Notes: generated by a model from the sequence alone, not told the origin. DNA of 64,000 nucleotides from Diphasiastrum complanatum (GCA_029204225.1 MU832631.1:1-64000); one strand, 5' to 3'; positions 42,967 to 55,699 are shown, numbered from the stretch's first letter. Made by a program: numbers and translations.

Positions 42967-44922
42967 ATGCTCTCTGTGTTGACAAAGGTTGCTATGTATA
43001 ACTTTAGAATAAGACAACAAGACTTCCACTTTGTAATACTAATTCTGATATCAGAGAGCTGCCATACTTTCAAGTTAGCAGCTTCAGTGGTGTGTTTATG
43101 GGCTGTCATAATAGAAATTTAAGTTTTTCTTTGATGTGCTGGCAAATATGAAGAAAAGATATTCTTGGAGTTGGTAATCAGGGCCTTGTGTGTTATCTTC
43201 TGGCTGATGATTTCCCTTTGGTAGATCCTTGTAATACGGAGTTTTGAATGTGAACTTTTTGGCACTTAATGATTCGGAAATAATTAGATTGGGTTTAGGC
43301 CTGCTGAATGACTCAGAAGATGGCCCAAGATCTTGACTGCAATTGCTAGGCTGAGATATTGGAGTAGCTAGTTTGATGGCTGGAATCATGAGTTATTGCA
43401 AGTACATATATCACTCTTAATGCTAGCTGGTTTCCAAACTCATGGATGATGAATGACGATAAAGATGAACCTGTAAAAGACAACTTAATGGCTTACTTAA
43501 CAGGTAAACTATTATTGTAAATAAAAAAAAAATTCTAATAGTAATTTACTAATATAAAATTCCACTAGCTAATGAGTTAAGGAGATTGGCTTGGCAAAGT
43601 TTTTTATAGTATACTTTCAATTCCAACTTAACTATCAAATTATTTTCAACCATTATTCTATTTTGTCCTTGCCTTGCAAAGGCAATACTATGTGTTGAGG
43701 TTGGTCAATGGAGTTTGGAAAAGAGTCAACTTTAAAGGATACCCTGAGGTGGTGACCTAAACTTTTAATGCTTGAACCTTGGTTGAGAGCTAAACTAACT
43801 TTCATATGAAGGCATAGCTTCATACAGGCATCTCTTCTTTTAGATAGAGTGACGAGGCTTTTATGGCAGGAGAATTAATAGAGGAAAAATACGAGAGCTA
43901 CTAAAATAGTATGTGAAGATTTGGAGTTTTGTTTTTTGTCGGCATTGAAAGTTTAAGGTTGATTTTTTTGATGGTGAATCGAAGTGTGATACCCTTGGGA
44001 ACATATCAGATACAGGGTTGTCCGATGCTTTATGCACGAGCTGCGATTTTTTCGTGATATTAACATGGACTTGATGGAAGATTGATGATAGGGCAAATGC
44101 CTTTATCTAACTTATTCATATCACCTGTATGCTTCAGTGAAATTGCTATCAGCACAAAGGCGTCAAGCTCCATAGATTGCAAGGATAGTCTTGGTTAGGT
44201 ATTGTTATAAATAATTATATATTTTGCCGATCTGGCTCGGAACTCGGAAAAAAATGATCATTACAAAAACCAGAAGAGTATGTGGCCACAAGATGTGCAT
44301 TGGAAGCCCACTGTTTGTAGCCCCAACAGTGTTGGAAATGCAACAATCAAACTTTTAGAAAGATTGCACATGAAGCACAAGAGATCTAAAAGGAACTGAA
44401 TGAAGGGCATTCAGAACTTTCTGTAGATTAGTATCCAGATAAGTTTGGACAAACATACATTTGGTGAAAAGTAGGGGGCAGATATCAGTCCAAGAACACA
44501 GATGATAGGCTGGCGATAGAACCCAGGAAATCCATTATTCCTAGTAATTTGAAGTCCTTGTACTCACGATGCAACAAGAGCAGCATAAATCAGCTCATAG
44601 AAGCATGTGATTGTAGGGCGATATGGCTTCTCATTCTTGAGTGATTTAGGGAAATGATTTGCCACCAACGTTGTCTGATGCCTCATATCTTTGGATTCTT
44701 GGCAGATTCCGTGGACATCCGTCAAAGATTCTTGGTTGGATTGTTGGAGTTCTATGTGTTGAGGTTGGTCAATGGTGAACCTATTATGAATGCATGAATG
44801 TGATTCTTTACTATTATCTATTCAACAAACATATATATCTACTGGTTGCACTTTACAATGTGATATAAGTTATATGTATGTATGTATGTATAAGTATTAG
44901 ATAAATGGCTTTGTGATCAAAT
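42967..44922. other. 3' flank of the small gene and spacer
   Basis: No supported ORF. A 24-bp perfect direct repeat (CTATGTGTTGAGGTTGGTCA plus four bases) lies at 43688-43711 and 44752-44775, enclosing about 1.04 kb. A TATG microsatellite lies at 44874-44892. Confidence 0.5.
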
Positions 44923-45270
44923 CTAGTTCTTCAAAACCCATACTTGATGTCCCAATCTCTTATGCCATATCTCTTGACTTATCAATTGCTCTCTTGCCAC
45001 AAATCTATGTTGGTTAGCAACAACACAAGCATCAAGTTTGTAAAAGTTACCTTGCCTTTTCTCTCTTGCAATCAGGGTTTCTTTCTTACTTATCAAGCAA
45101 GCATTACCAACAAACTCCACTTCTAGACCCTTGTCACTCACACTAATAAAATTCCTAGTTATAGATTGTATGAACAAAACATTTTTCAAATTGACATTCC
45201 TATTTTGTAGAGAGAGAAATAGGAATAGAATCAATGCCTTTTATGGAACATTCACCAAATACTTATGGCA
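44923..45270 (-). pseudogene. Copia-2 protease-integrase junction fragment
   Basis: Minus strand: NRNVNLKNVLFIQSITRNFI, LEVEFVGNACLISKKE, IAREKRQGNFYKLDACVVAN and IWHKRLGH. It aligns with the plus-strand copy at 60790-61010 (NRNVRLKNV, LKVEFVGDFCLIKRNE, GKRQGELYKLDGYVVSN). The HKRLGH motif begins the integrase zinc finger. A frameshift lies near 45240. Both sides are truncated. Confidence 0.85.
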
Positions 45271-45451
45271 TGTTTTTGACATGGCTTTAGTGGAATTCTT
45301 GTTTAATTCCTTTTTTTTTCTAACAAAGATGGGCGGCTCAGTTATGGGTATTCAAGTCTATTTGACAAAAGGACTTTCATGGAAGCTTTTTATAATGCAA
45401 GGATGTTGGGTTTGTATGAAGGGATATTGTTTAGGAAGAATTATTTTATCA

Positions 45452-45463
45452 GCTCTGATACCA
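45452..45463 (-). other. Minus-strand primer-binding site
   Basis: GCTCTGATACCA is the reverse complement of TGGTATCAGAGC. It lies at the 3' edge of the minus-strand LTR at 45468-46390. Confidence 0.88.
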
Positions 45464-45467
45464 CTCT

Positions 45468-46390
45468 TGTTGAATATGAAATCCAGACGAGAAAAACTCA
45501 ACGTTCAATTATGATAGGATCTTTACCAACTGTTGATTCAGACTATTACTTAGATTGACCAGAGAAATATCTTTGTAGGTGTCAAAGACAACCATGAAGG
45601 GAGCAAAACAATTAGGCGTCTATGACAGCCATGCTTTCTTGGAAATAGATATTCCGAATGAGTATTAGTACAAGAGAAATGAATTATCAAAAACCATTCG
45701 ACAATGCAAACACACATAAAGAAAATAGAGAATCGGCGTTCAGTTGTTGTGAATACAACGATCAGATCATGATCCTGTGCTCGAGAATGGTTTTCTATAA
45801 TTGCGCACTATGTGCTGTGATTTTATTACGCTAGTTACAGATTGAATACTATTTCTACGCCTTGAATTACTTTCACTCTCTAAAGATCTTTGATTCTATG
45901 GAATCAGATAGTCTGACACAAGGAAGATCACAAAGGAACTCTAATTCATGCTACCACTGATTATTGAATCATTTACTATTGTTGTTATGGTATGAATATC
46001 CATTGTGTATGAGTATTCATTTATTGTATGTATATACACATCAGTTGCGGCGGTCATGAAGATTACAACTGTACGGTTAGAGTGAATTGTATAGGTGACA
46101 ATTGTGAAGTGGTGCAGTTACTGCATAGTGAACGATGACGTAGTTTGTGTCATGCAGAGCTTCATTTTGACTAGTGATAATTGACATTTGTCGAAGGTGT
46201 CGAATGAGTCAAGTCGACTTGTTCGCCCTTGAGAAGATGTCGATGGAGTCAAAGTCGGAATGTCGATGGACTTAAGTCGAGTCGGTGAAGTCGACGTCGA
46301 TGTAGTCGAGTCGGTCCTGTTATGCTTTAAGGTTGATGTCGATACAAACTGTTCGACTTGTGCTAGTAATAAGGCTGCATACTGATGTAC
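45468..46390 (-). mobile_element. 5' LTR of a minus-strand copia element inserted in copia-1 copy 2
   Basis: No ORF. The right edge interrupts copia-1 copy 2 exactly where copy 1 continues from AATTAGCTCCAAGGATG into RT. The left edge ends TTCAACA (minus strand), then AGAG and the PBS. On the minus strand the 5' part is rich in TCGAC/GTCGAC (46185-46330). The internal region behind the PBS is short and soon runs into a copia-2 fragment, so the element is truncated. Confidence 0.65.
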
Positions 46391-48820
46391 AGAGAGACAT
46401 CCTTGGAGTTAATTGCTTCGGCTAGGGTCTCTGGTTCTTCTGATGAAGTCCAGAATGATTGAGGTGTATACCTCTCAGGAACTGTCCGAGTCCGTGAGGA
46501 TCTGCAGATGTATGGTTGACTAGGATGCGATGATGTTTCTTCTTGAATTTCTCCAGATTTGTTCGAGCTAGCTTGGTTTGGTCTGATGACAGGTACTGTC
46601 GGTTGCTCGGCTTCTGTAGCTATAGTTGCAGGTTCTGTAGAAGAAACATTATCATTGGAAGATTCCATGCTACGTAAAATAGGATGAAATGACATAGCAT
46701 CATTTATCGATGGCTGTTTAAAATCAAAGCATGTATGTTCTTGAAAGATTACATCCCTAGAGACAAATACTACATTGGTAGATGGATCATAAACTTTATA
46801 AGCTTTATGTTCGTTAGGATAGCCAATGAAAATACATTTATTTGTCCTATGATCCAGTTTCTTCCTAAGTTGTTTAGGAATGTGAACAAAACATACACAA
46901 CCAAAGATTTTTAAATGGTTGACACTAGGCTTGTGTCCATGCCAAACTTCATAAGGAGTTTTGTTGTTGATAGCTTTGGTGCTAGATCTGTTATGTAAGT
47001 ATCAGGTTGTGGCAGTAGCTTCTGCCCAGAACTTCGCAGGTAGATGTGATTGATGTAGCATGGATCTGGCTGAGTTGAGACGAGTTCGGTTCTTCCTTTC
47101 TGCAATCCCGTTCTGTTGAGGTGAATAGGAAGTGGTGAACTGTCTTCTAATACCATGTTCAGCCATGTAGTCAGACATCTCGTTAGAGAGGTATTCGCCG
47201 CCACCATCAGTTCAGAGTGCTTTCACTTTTATAGACGTTTGTGTCTCAGCCATAGCCTTGAATATCTTGAAGCATTCAAAGGCTTCAGATTCATGCTTAA
47301 TGAACATGATTGTAGACCATCTAGAATAATCATCTATGAAAGTGATAAAATAGATTGCATCTCCTAAGGACGGAGTTGGCATTGGACCACAAATATCGCT
47401 ATGTACAAGATCCAATACACGTGTTGTTTTAATGGAATGTGATTTGAGAAACTTGCTTCTAGAGTGTTTGCCATAGATGCATGATTCACAACAAAAAGAT
47501 CTCCTATCCGATGAAAAAGGAAATTACAATCCATCAACTAAATTATTACAACGCATATAGGAAAGTGAACTTGTATTCACGTGTCCAAATCGACTATGCC
47601 ACAAAACAACATTATTGTTTACATTTTCATAAGAGATGCTAGTTAATGCAACTGAATTAGAGAGTACATAAAGATTTCTGACTCTAATGCATGTAGTCAG
47701 AGTAGTATCTTCATCGAAGATTGTACACTGTTCAGATGAGAAAGTAACAGTGTAGCCCTCATCAGTCATCTTAGAAACTGACAACAGGTTCTTTGACAAC
47801 TGAGGTACGTGAAGAACATTGGTGACATAAATAGAAAGATCGTTTTTGAACGCGATCTTGACTGTCCCTTTGCCTTCTAGGCATATGGTGCTTGAATCTC
47901 CGAGATAGATGAATTGATCTCTACTGTAAGCTGCATACTCGGTAAACCATTCCTTGCGAGGGGTCATGTGTTGGGTAGCACTGTTGTCCAGGTACCAGCT
48001 GTCGTGGTCTTCGTTGCCATCGTTGTAAGCCATTAACAGGTGTGTATCTTGCTCCTTGAATTCTGCCGCATTGGAGGAATTATCTGCAGAAAAGCTTCTT
48101 GCGCGATCCACTATTCTCAGCTTTAGTGTGAGGCTTATGTTGTTGTTGCTGCACTTGATTCTTGCCCTTGGAATAGTTTTTCTTCTTGGTGTACAGGGCC
48201 ATGGATTTGTCTTTGGTGGACATGCCACTGGTTTTTTTCCGCATTCCTTCTTGAAGTAGATGACCGATCACCTTTTGAAGAGTGAGGTCGGGTTGTGTGG
48301 AGATCATCACCACAAAGTGTTCATACGACTTTGGAAGAAAAGAAAGCAAGGGCATAATGACATCATCATTTTGAATAGCACATCCTACAGCTGATAACTG
48401 ATCCAATAAAGATTTGAAGCTGTTGATGTGAGAAGTGATGGCAGTAGAATCAGACATGCTAAGAGTAAAAAACTTTCTTCCAAGATGTAATCTAGTGGTT
48501 ACATCATGAGTCTCATAGAGATTTGATAATAAATCTAATGCATCCTTAGAGGTTTTGCATGTGATAACATGGGATATTTGGGAGTCGGCTAGATTGAATG
48601 TGATACATGCTAAGGCCTTCTGATCTTTGATCTTCCATGCCTTTGCTTGATCACCATCTTCTGGTTTCAGGTCAACACCTTCTACTACATCCCAAAGATC
48701 TCTATCTATCAACATCATCCGGAGTTTTAACTTCCAGATGTAGAAGTTAGATCCATTGAACTTGTCAATGATTTTAGCTTCGTTGGATAATGAAGACGAA
48801 GAGCTACCAATATGAGACAT
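46391..48820 (-). pseudogene. Copia-1 copy 2: gag, protease, integrase
   Basis: Minus strand from the ATG at 48820: MSHIGSSSSSLSNEAKIIDK, then gag up to GSRKKLFCR (48080), a frameshift, then protease with SWYLDNSATQHMT (the catalytic DSG changed to DNS). The integrase zinc finger (LWHSRFGHVNTSSLSYM), the core start (MDLVHSDICGPM) and C-terminal pieces (46911-47207 and to 46391) follow. It matches copia-1 copy 1 in the opposite orientation about 34 kb away. Like copy 1 it has no complete CCHC knuckle, though KKLFC may be the start of one. RT is missing because an LTR interrupts it near 46391. Confidence 0.92.
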
Positions 48821-48873
48821 ATTAACAGTAATACAAATAGAACAAACTTAATCTCTCGGTTTATTTGAACTAC

Positions 48874-48885
48874 GCTCTGATACCA
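48874..48885 (-). other. Primer-binding site of copia-1 copy 2
   Basis: GCTCTGATACCA, the reverse complement of TGGTATCAGAGC, 54 bp before the gag ATG on the minus strand. Confidence 0.9.
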
Positions 48886-48887
48886 AT

Positions 48888-49228
48888 CTGAGTAAGTCGT
48901 TGTACTTGGAAGTATTTGGCTTGTGTGACAACTCTACATGGTATATACGATCAACGAATCAGGGAATGTTGATGCGGACGAGGACGTTGCAAATTCTCTC
49001 ACTTCGCATCTTACGTGCAGTGGCTTTCTCTCACTTCGCATTTTTGGGAAGTGGTTGGGAACGTTCCTCGTTGAAAATAGACAACTGTCGAGATTTTTCT
49101 CTCTTCGGGATTTTGCACGCTCCATCTCAGATGTCACGCTCCTCAATCGTCCCTCCTTAGCCATGCTCCTAGCCACGCTCCTCAGCCACACTCCCCAACC
49201 ACTCTCCTCAGCCGCTCTCCTCAGCATT
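48888..49228 (-). mobile_element. 5' LTR of copia-1 copy 2, internally deleted
   Basis: Minus strand: the right end begins TGCTGAGGAGAGCGG, passes through blocks shared with 8490-8640 (AAAAATGCGAAGTGAGAGA, CGTCCTCGTCCGCATCAAC, CTTCCAAGTACAACG) and ends ACTCA before the PBS. Compared with copy 1, about 640 bp after the CAAGTACAACG block, including the TATA-box region, is missing. Confidence 0.65.
49135..49225. repeat. 13-bp minisatellite, seven copies
   Basis: Units of CACGCTCCTCAGC type repeat in register over 91 bp inside the start of the copy-2 LTR. The array was not seen in the copy-1 LTR. Confidence 0.9.
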
Positions 49229-49293
49229 TTCTAGCTTTATATGTTTTTAAGTGCCTTTGTTTATTTGATGTTCATAAATGCTAAGTAAATGTA

Positions 49294-49438
49294 ACTCTTC
49301 TGAGCATTCTAGCTCACTTCTTAGAGTTGTTTTAGATATTCATGCTATTGCGCTACTGCTTATCAACATTCCGCTTAATTCAGACTTTCATTTTAGCCGC
49401 TCAAAGATAGCATAGAGTACGCTGCTTCGATCCGCAAC
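49294..49438 (+). repeat. Dispersed repeat, copy 2 (see 19091-19236)
   Basis: Near-identical to 19091-19236 in the same orientation. Confidence 0.75.
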
Positions 49439-49849
49439 TTATTGTACTCATTTACTTCTGTTATGTTTCATACTGAATGAATTCTATCCTTCATTGCGTT
49501 CAATTTTTTTCTCAGAATGTATGCGTTTCTATATTTCTTCGCGACTAATTATTTGTCTGATAATTTGCGATGCTTAATTGTTTGGCTACGTAATCGCTGT
49601 AGTATTGGCAATTTCAAAGTTAGTTACTATAATATCAAACGTGATTTCTATCACCATTGTCTTGTTTGAAATTGATAGGCATAGTCATGCATTGGAAAGA
49701 TGAAGATAGCTTATTTTGCCATGCACAAAAAGTTTTCTTTCTAGATACTCAAATTATTTTCATTCATTTCTTGTTCAAGTTTGTTTTCTTTTCGAGCTAA
49801 ACCTATCTTCTGCACACCACTTTTTGACAATTTGCCATATCATGATTGC
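49439..49849. other. Spacer, nothing recognised
   Basis: AT-rich, no ORF. Confidence 0.35.
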
Positions 49850-52384
49850 ATCAGGGATGTAGATTCCAATGATAGTAAGGTGCAGATCGTTTGGTTTGGG
49901 CCATGGAAGATCTCATAGATTCACTTGGAGGAATATTGGCATACACAGTCATGTGAGGGACTTGATGGTGGCTTTGGAGTTCACATCTCAGTGTATTCTT
50001 AGGGAGTGGTTTGGAACCATTCATAGGAGCAGCTTGGAGCTAGCTTGGAGAAATACAGGTGGGGCACTACAGGGTAGATGCTTAGATCTTTGTGATCGAG
50101 GATGACATCGGGATACCTGGTAGGAATAACATTGCCAGATGACAGGGATGATCATCAAGGAGCAGCTATTTTAGATTGGACTTGAGTCATTTGGTGGACT
50201 AGACATACAGGTGGTCAAAACGCAAATGGGCAAAACGTGAAGCTTTGGGAGCCAGCTCTAGGTTGGAGAGCTGATGGAGATCGCACGGTTGGGTGTGATC
50301 GGAGGGCAAACACTATGGTGAGTGTTTTGCTAGTGATCTACTGTAGGGGACATTGATGGCGAGGACTTCATGGTGTGCTCATTTGGGAGTATATGTTGGC
50401 ATTACAACAAGGGGCCAGTCATTGGCATTGGCATCAATGGGGAGGCATCTACCATCACGGACGTGGATAAACTACCTCTAGCTTTCATGCATTTGGCTGT
50501 ATTTGCAGGAGTCTAGGCTTGGCACAGGTGTTAGAATTTTCATGGTGCAGATTCTCAGGTGGTGAGATCATGGGGAAGCCTAGAGGGAGTCACTTAGAGC
50601 CATATGCCTCAATACGGTCAGGGAGACAGTGGTCTCGGGATCCCATGAGCGGCGACTCAGGGACATGCTTGTGTTGGCATGGTGTCGGGTGGCACATAGC
50701 CAGGGAGAGCGAGCAGATGTTAGAAGCCAGGTGGAGCAGGTGATGCTTTGGAGTTCGACTTGTCTAGCAGGATGGTGACCATAATCGAAAAAATATGGAT
50801 GACGAGTCCATTGGGGTGGCACTCAGGGAGATGATACAATTGCTCAGGTATGACATGTCATTTGATGCATGGACGATGATCTTCAGCTGGTGCATCATTT
50901 GTGGTGACCTAGGGATGGGTCATGCCTACTTGGAGGTAGGCAGCATGGAGTGTACCTGGAGGTGGTAGATATTCTGAGGCCATTATGGCATTACGGCAGC
51001 ATGCCCATGGTTGTGAGACAACATGGATGAAGATGGTTGCTCAGGGAGTGACAACTGATACTTTGGCGAGCGATCAGGTGAGCTGTATGGTTATATGCAC
51101 AATGATCTCCAGGTTGGCATCACATGTTGTTTCTATCCCCATCATTATTTGGTAAGCAAGATGCAGCTTTTGGTTAGATCCAGTTGGAGTCTAGTTGCAC
51201 TACAAGTGGACAGATTCTTAGGGAGCTATCAACGGGTAATGAATACTTGGTGATCAGATGGTACATGGTTCTGGAGCTATCCTATATGATATGCTATGGA
51301 TCGTGGGTGAGTTGTTCATCATGATAGTGGATCTAGTTTGCATTTGCTTTGGTTTGGATTGACATGATGGATGTGTTAGTGAGATATGCTCCTTGGTGGG
51401 AGGCCTATATATTGGTCAAATCAGAGTTGACAATGTCAAGCATGGGAAGTTGAGTCTACATGGAATGTAGGAGAGGCAAATCATCATCAGTATCTTTGGG
51501 AGATGGGTGAGCTACTCAGATACAGCCTATGGTGAGGTTTGTGCACATTCATTTTGAGTCCTTGGTAGACTCTTGTGCTTGGAGCATGGGGAATGGATGG
51601 GAATTAGCTTTCAGGACTTATAGGACAGTTGGATATGCTTGGACGTGAAGGAATCTTGTTTCAGGTGCGGGCCATGGTTGAGGACTTGATTTGGAGACCA
51701 GTGGTGTAGCAACCGATCTACAGGTGGTAGAGGTGTTGGTACGACAGGATACCACTTATGGGCAGGCCTTGGTCAGGTATTTGACACTTTATCATTCGTG
51801 TTGGTTTGCATGAGTGTGTGTGGGCTTGCATGTTACCTTGTCACGAGGGTCTCGATCTGAGTTGGAGTTGTATGTGGTTGTGCATTTGCTATGTCAAGAA
51901 CAAAGTACTCATTTGATATGCTTTTTGACTTATCATTATGTCTACTAGCTGTTTATCCGGTGAGGGTATAGTCTTATGGTGACAGTTAGATTTCTTTAGG
52001 TTGTGAGTCTCACAGTCGCTCATTTATGTCAGCTTTACAGGTTTGTGCTTGTAAGTGTCTGATAGGATGTCAGCCTAGCTAAGGATGTAAGTCTCATGGT
52101 GAAAGTGATTTCCTCAGTTTGAGAGATGTCGCTCATGTGATTGATCCACTTGTGTTTCAAGTTGGATGGGGACGAGTCAATTGGTCGAAAGTATGGTAGA
52201 CTCTTTGTATGAGCATTGTGTTTGCATGATACTTTGTGGGTCAAACCTGGTGGTTTGTTTCTGTGCTTGAGTGTGAGTCAAGTACATGCTAGCAGGACAT
52301 GCATAACATCTTTTGGACACTCCAGACGTTGCTACAGATTATTGTTTTTCACTCTTATCACATTTGAGCTTAAGGGAGAGAGTT
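49850..52384 (+). mobile_element. Probable non-coding LTR derivative (LARD-like), internal region
   Basis: About 2.5 kb that is unusually G- and GG-rich on the plus strand, with no long ORF on either strand and no gag or pol motif. It ends in a purine stretch (GAGCTTAAGGGAGAGAG at 52369-52385) followed by a probable LTR. This matches the layout of a large retrotransposon derivative whose internal domain is non-coding. No 5' LTR or PBS was found, so the call is tentative. Confidence 0.4.
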
Positions 52385-52850
52385 AGAAATTAGAGTTAAT
52401 CTGATATACATTTTATGTAAGCTTCAAATGTGATATTGTAATAAATGTATAGTTAGTTAGTTTACTATATTTGGTTGTTATCGGGACTTGACCCACCATC
52501 GACATATCAGTCGGGGGCCTTTGTCTCGTAGCCGACTACTTGGGTTAGTCGAGTAGCCACACGTAGGAAGAAATTAGTCTGTACAGTGATTTTGGTTTCG
52601 TCATGCTATACTCGAGGGCATGTCTCGTGTTTGTTAGTTATTTAGGCCATATTGGGCCTTGTTCTAATTTGGCAAGTGGTAGGCCAATTTTAGGACGCCT
52701 GTCCTTTCATGTAGTTAGTGGCTTTACTATATGTACAATGTTTCTTCATAATAGACTTAACTTTTGTTGAGCCATCTTTGAGAGCTTGTGAGAGTGGCTA
52801 TGGTGATTGTGTGATGTGATCTGCATATTGCACTAGATTCTATCGGGATT
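52385..52850 (+). mobile_element. 3' LTR of the LARD-like element
   Basis: Starts near TTAGAAATTAGAG after the polypurine tract. Carries the block CATGCTATACTCGAGGGCAT, then GTTATTTAGGCCATATTGGG, shared with the inverted copy at 20840-21100. Right edge approximate. Confidence 0.55.
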
Positions 52851-52928
52851 TTAACTAATCGTAGCAGTAGATGCATGATTTCTAGCTTGTATATGAATGT
52901 AGATGTGCATCCAAATTTAGCCAAAGAT

Positions 52929-53573
52929 CTATTGATCCATTAGGCATTTTTTGGATCTGATTTTTTCACAGAAAGTAGATATTACAAAATTATTAAATCT
53001 GAAGGGATAAGCCTTAAGGATTGCAAGGGCATCATCACTCAAACCAAAGTGGAGAAGGAAACAATTATTTCCCAAAAAATCAAAATTAATAAAGAGCTTA
53101 ATCCTAGGGATGATGAACTGACTAATAAAAGCTTGAATGGAAGACGGATTTGGGGAGAGAGTCCCAATATAAAGGACAACAGAAGACTCAAAAATAGAGG
53201 CTTGAGAAGCTGAAAGGGCTTCATGGTCAGGTAGAAAGAAAAGTGTGAGGTTGCCATCAGAAAAAATAAGGGATTCTTTATAAAATTTGATCTTTTTTAG
53301 TGAAGCCCATTTTTTCTCCATGAGCAGAGATGTAGGGGAAACTTGATTATTTTTTAGGGCTTCAATGAAGTTGAGGGGAGGTTTGGGAGCAGTCGGAAGT
53401 GGAAGGAGACCTCTTGGATTAAGAGGTAAGTTATCAGGGACACTACTAAAAGGAGGAGTATCTTAAGACCTGAAAGGGAAAGGGATAGGTCTCAACAATC
53501 TTCTATAAGAGAGAAGGAGAGCATTCTAATTCTTATAAAAAAAAAAGGGGGCCTTTAGAGGATGACTAGCCAT
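52929..53573 (-). pseudogene. DUF4283-like ORF (LINE ORF1 or related)
   Basis: Minus strand from an ATG at 53573 with early stops, then PDNLPLNPRGLLPLPTAPKP, PLNFIEALKNNQVSPTSLLM, then 130 open codons: MEKKWASLKKIKFYKES, VVLYIGTLSPNP, IQAFISQFIIPRIKLFINFD, FLGNNCFLLHFGLSDDALAI and LKAYPFRFNNFVIST. The middle fits the plant DUF4283 pattern (one short helix, I-x-x-x-G-x-N-x-F-L-x-x-F, then D-x-x-x-x-L-x-x-x-P-x-x-F). This domain is found in nucleic-acid-binding ORF1 proteins of plant LINEs. Truncated at its end. Identification from pattern alone. Confidence 0.5.
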
Positions 53574-55699
53574 TGAATAAGTTTAAAATAGCTTAACAAG
53601 GATAGCAACAAGAGGAACGGACAATGACAAGGTCTCTTCTCAAAGTAGTAAGGAACAGACAAGAACAAACAAAGAACAAGAACCAAGATTATGGAAAAAG
53701 AGGTGTCCCATGATAGGAGTGTTAAAAACCACTATAGTAGCCAATAAAGAGAAGTAAAAGGAGACTCCGAGTAGCAGCAAATCATATATGTGTGTTAAAA
53801 AACAAAGACATATAAGTAAGGCCAGCTCGCAAAGAACTAGGAGAAAAGGCTTGAAAACCTAGCAGTTTGAAAGAGGAAAGGAAAAGGTAGAACCACCCGC
53901 AGCCTATCCGCCAAGAACAATAGAGAGAAAAGTAGCCAAAACAAAGGTTGAAAACCACAAGTAAAGGAGTCCGACTCTAAAATCTCACTTCATCAAACGG
54001 ATGCCTCCTTCAATCTAGATTTCGCCATCTCCAAAGCTGCTAATCCTTGTCGCCTTTATTTTGTTTGTGTTTCTTCTTAGGTTTTGGCATGATGGCTATT
54101 CTTAAAAATTTTCAACAAGAAGCATAAGCACCAAGCTTGATTCTACTTGAAGACTACAAAATGCAATGAGCCACAATATCACACTATAACTTCATTACAT
54201 CACCAATATCTTTAGGGTTCTATTCAAGCATTTCACAAGAGCTCTACATATGATCAACAAAATGATGTGCCCATACACATTACATAAAAAAAATCACAAT
54301 ACTAGCTCATGAAGCCATAGCCTCCTCCGCTCCTACTATTCCTCCACAATACAACAAATGAAAAGAGCAATGAAAGGAATACTCTCTCTATTCCAATAAT
54401 GAAAATGAATGGACCTCATGAGCCCTATTTACATAAAGTATGAAGGGTGAGTTCCCTCTCCAAACTCTTACCTAATGTGCAAGTTGCATCTCTAATCCTA
54501 GCCTTACATTGTCACCAATGGTGGAAAAAGTAGGAGAGCCTAAGAATACTTTACTTTTCGATACGGTTGTAATCGAAGAGTCATACATTACTTAGAAAGG
54601 CTAAAGAATGTTCAACATTATCCAAAGGATTTGAGATGGATAGTATATTCTAAGTTCCAAGTCCTCTCATGCACATCAACACAAAAAAAGTTTTGAGTGG
54701 ACCTAATGGACTTTGTGGCCCTTAGCTACAAGTTATTAAAATGAGCATCATGATTGTTTTAAGTTGTGGAAACCACTTTTGCATCAGTGTGTTGATCACA
54801 TTCAAATTCTTTTCTGTAGCTTATCCAACCGTCCTATGGAATGAGGTTACACAATAAATTGCAGTTTTTATAATGAGTGTTACTAAGAGGTTATTCTATC
54901 TAAGAAGGAGAATCAAGTATTACCCATGACATTTCCTACTTAGTATACTACTTGTCAAAATGGTTAGTTCCACTAGGATATGACTCTAACTATATTTAGT
55001 TGGCTACTATAGTTGCTTTTCTAACGCTAAAAACTAACACCAACCCCAAGATAACTTTAACCACACATTGCCATCATAAAAGTAGAGAAAGGGAGAGAAG
55101 GAAAGAGTAAGGGAGGTTAGCTTATGTGCTCAAGGCTACATTCTAATGGAAAAGCCATTGAAGAACATAAATCAAAGAACATTGCAAAAATGGGAAACAA
55201 CTAGAAATCTTATGCAAAGAGCATAAGAAATGAAAGAAATAGCACATGAGGATGCTTGTCTCAAAAAATGGTAGAGTCTCCTCCTTGCTATTAAGCATGT
55301 AAAATGAAGTACAATGCCTTTTTGTTCTTGGGGAGGCCCTTGCCCCTTTGTTTCTATTGGCTACTTCAAGAAAGGGAGGATTGAAATTCTAACCCCTCAA
55401 AAGAAACACATTTCAATGTAGGGTGCAAAAGGAGCACACCCCACCTACCACCATTTTGACTTTGACTCCTACTTAGAACTTAAGCAAACTTTATTAACTT
55501 AGACTTTGGGCCTTTTACATTATTTTATTCTACAAGGCCCAAGTCTATTTTATTCCATACAACAATTATTTACACGTGCTCATTGGGCTATTGGATTATG
55601 CATGCAAGATGCCACGGCCCTCACACCTAATTTATTTATATACAAGCAATACCCTCAACACTACTGGGATTTAGGTTTCGTACAAATGATTGTGTAGGA
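53574..55699. other. Long stretch without a supported gene
   Basis: Mixed A-rich sequence. 53574-54060 may be the upstream part of the DUF4283-like element. No LTR ends, ORFs or tandem repeats were identified with confidence. Confidence 0.35.

Noticed and set aside
48900-49234. ORFs on both strands over the copia-1 LTR
   Set aside because: They lie in LTR and 13-bp minisatellite sequence and have no protein-family features.
49869-50822. Short ORFs in the G-rich region
   Set aside because: Short, unrelated frames with Trp/Gly/Arg bias expected from G-richness; no domain.
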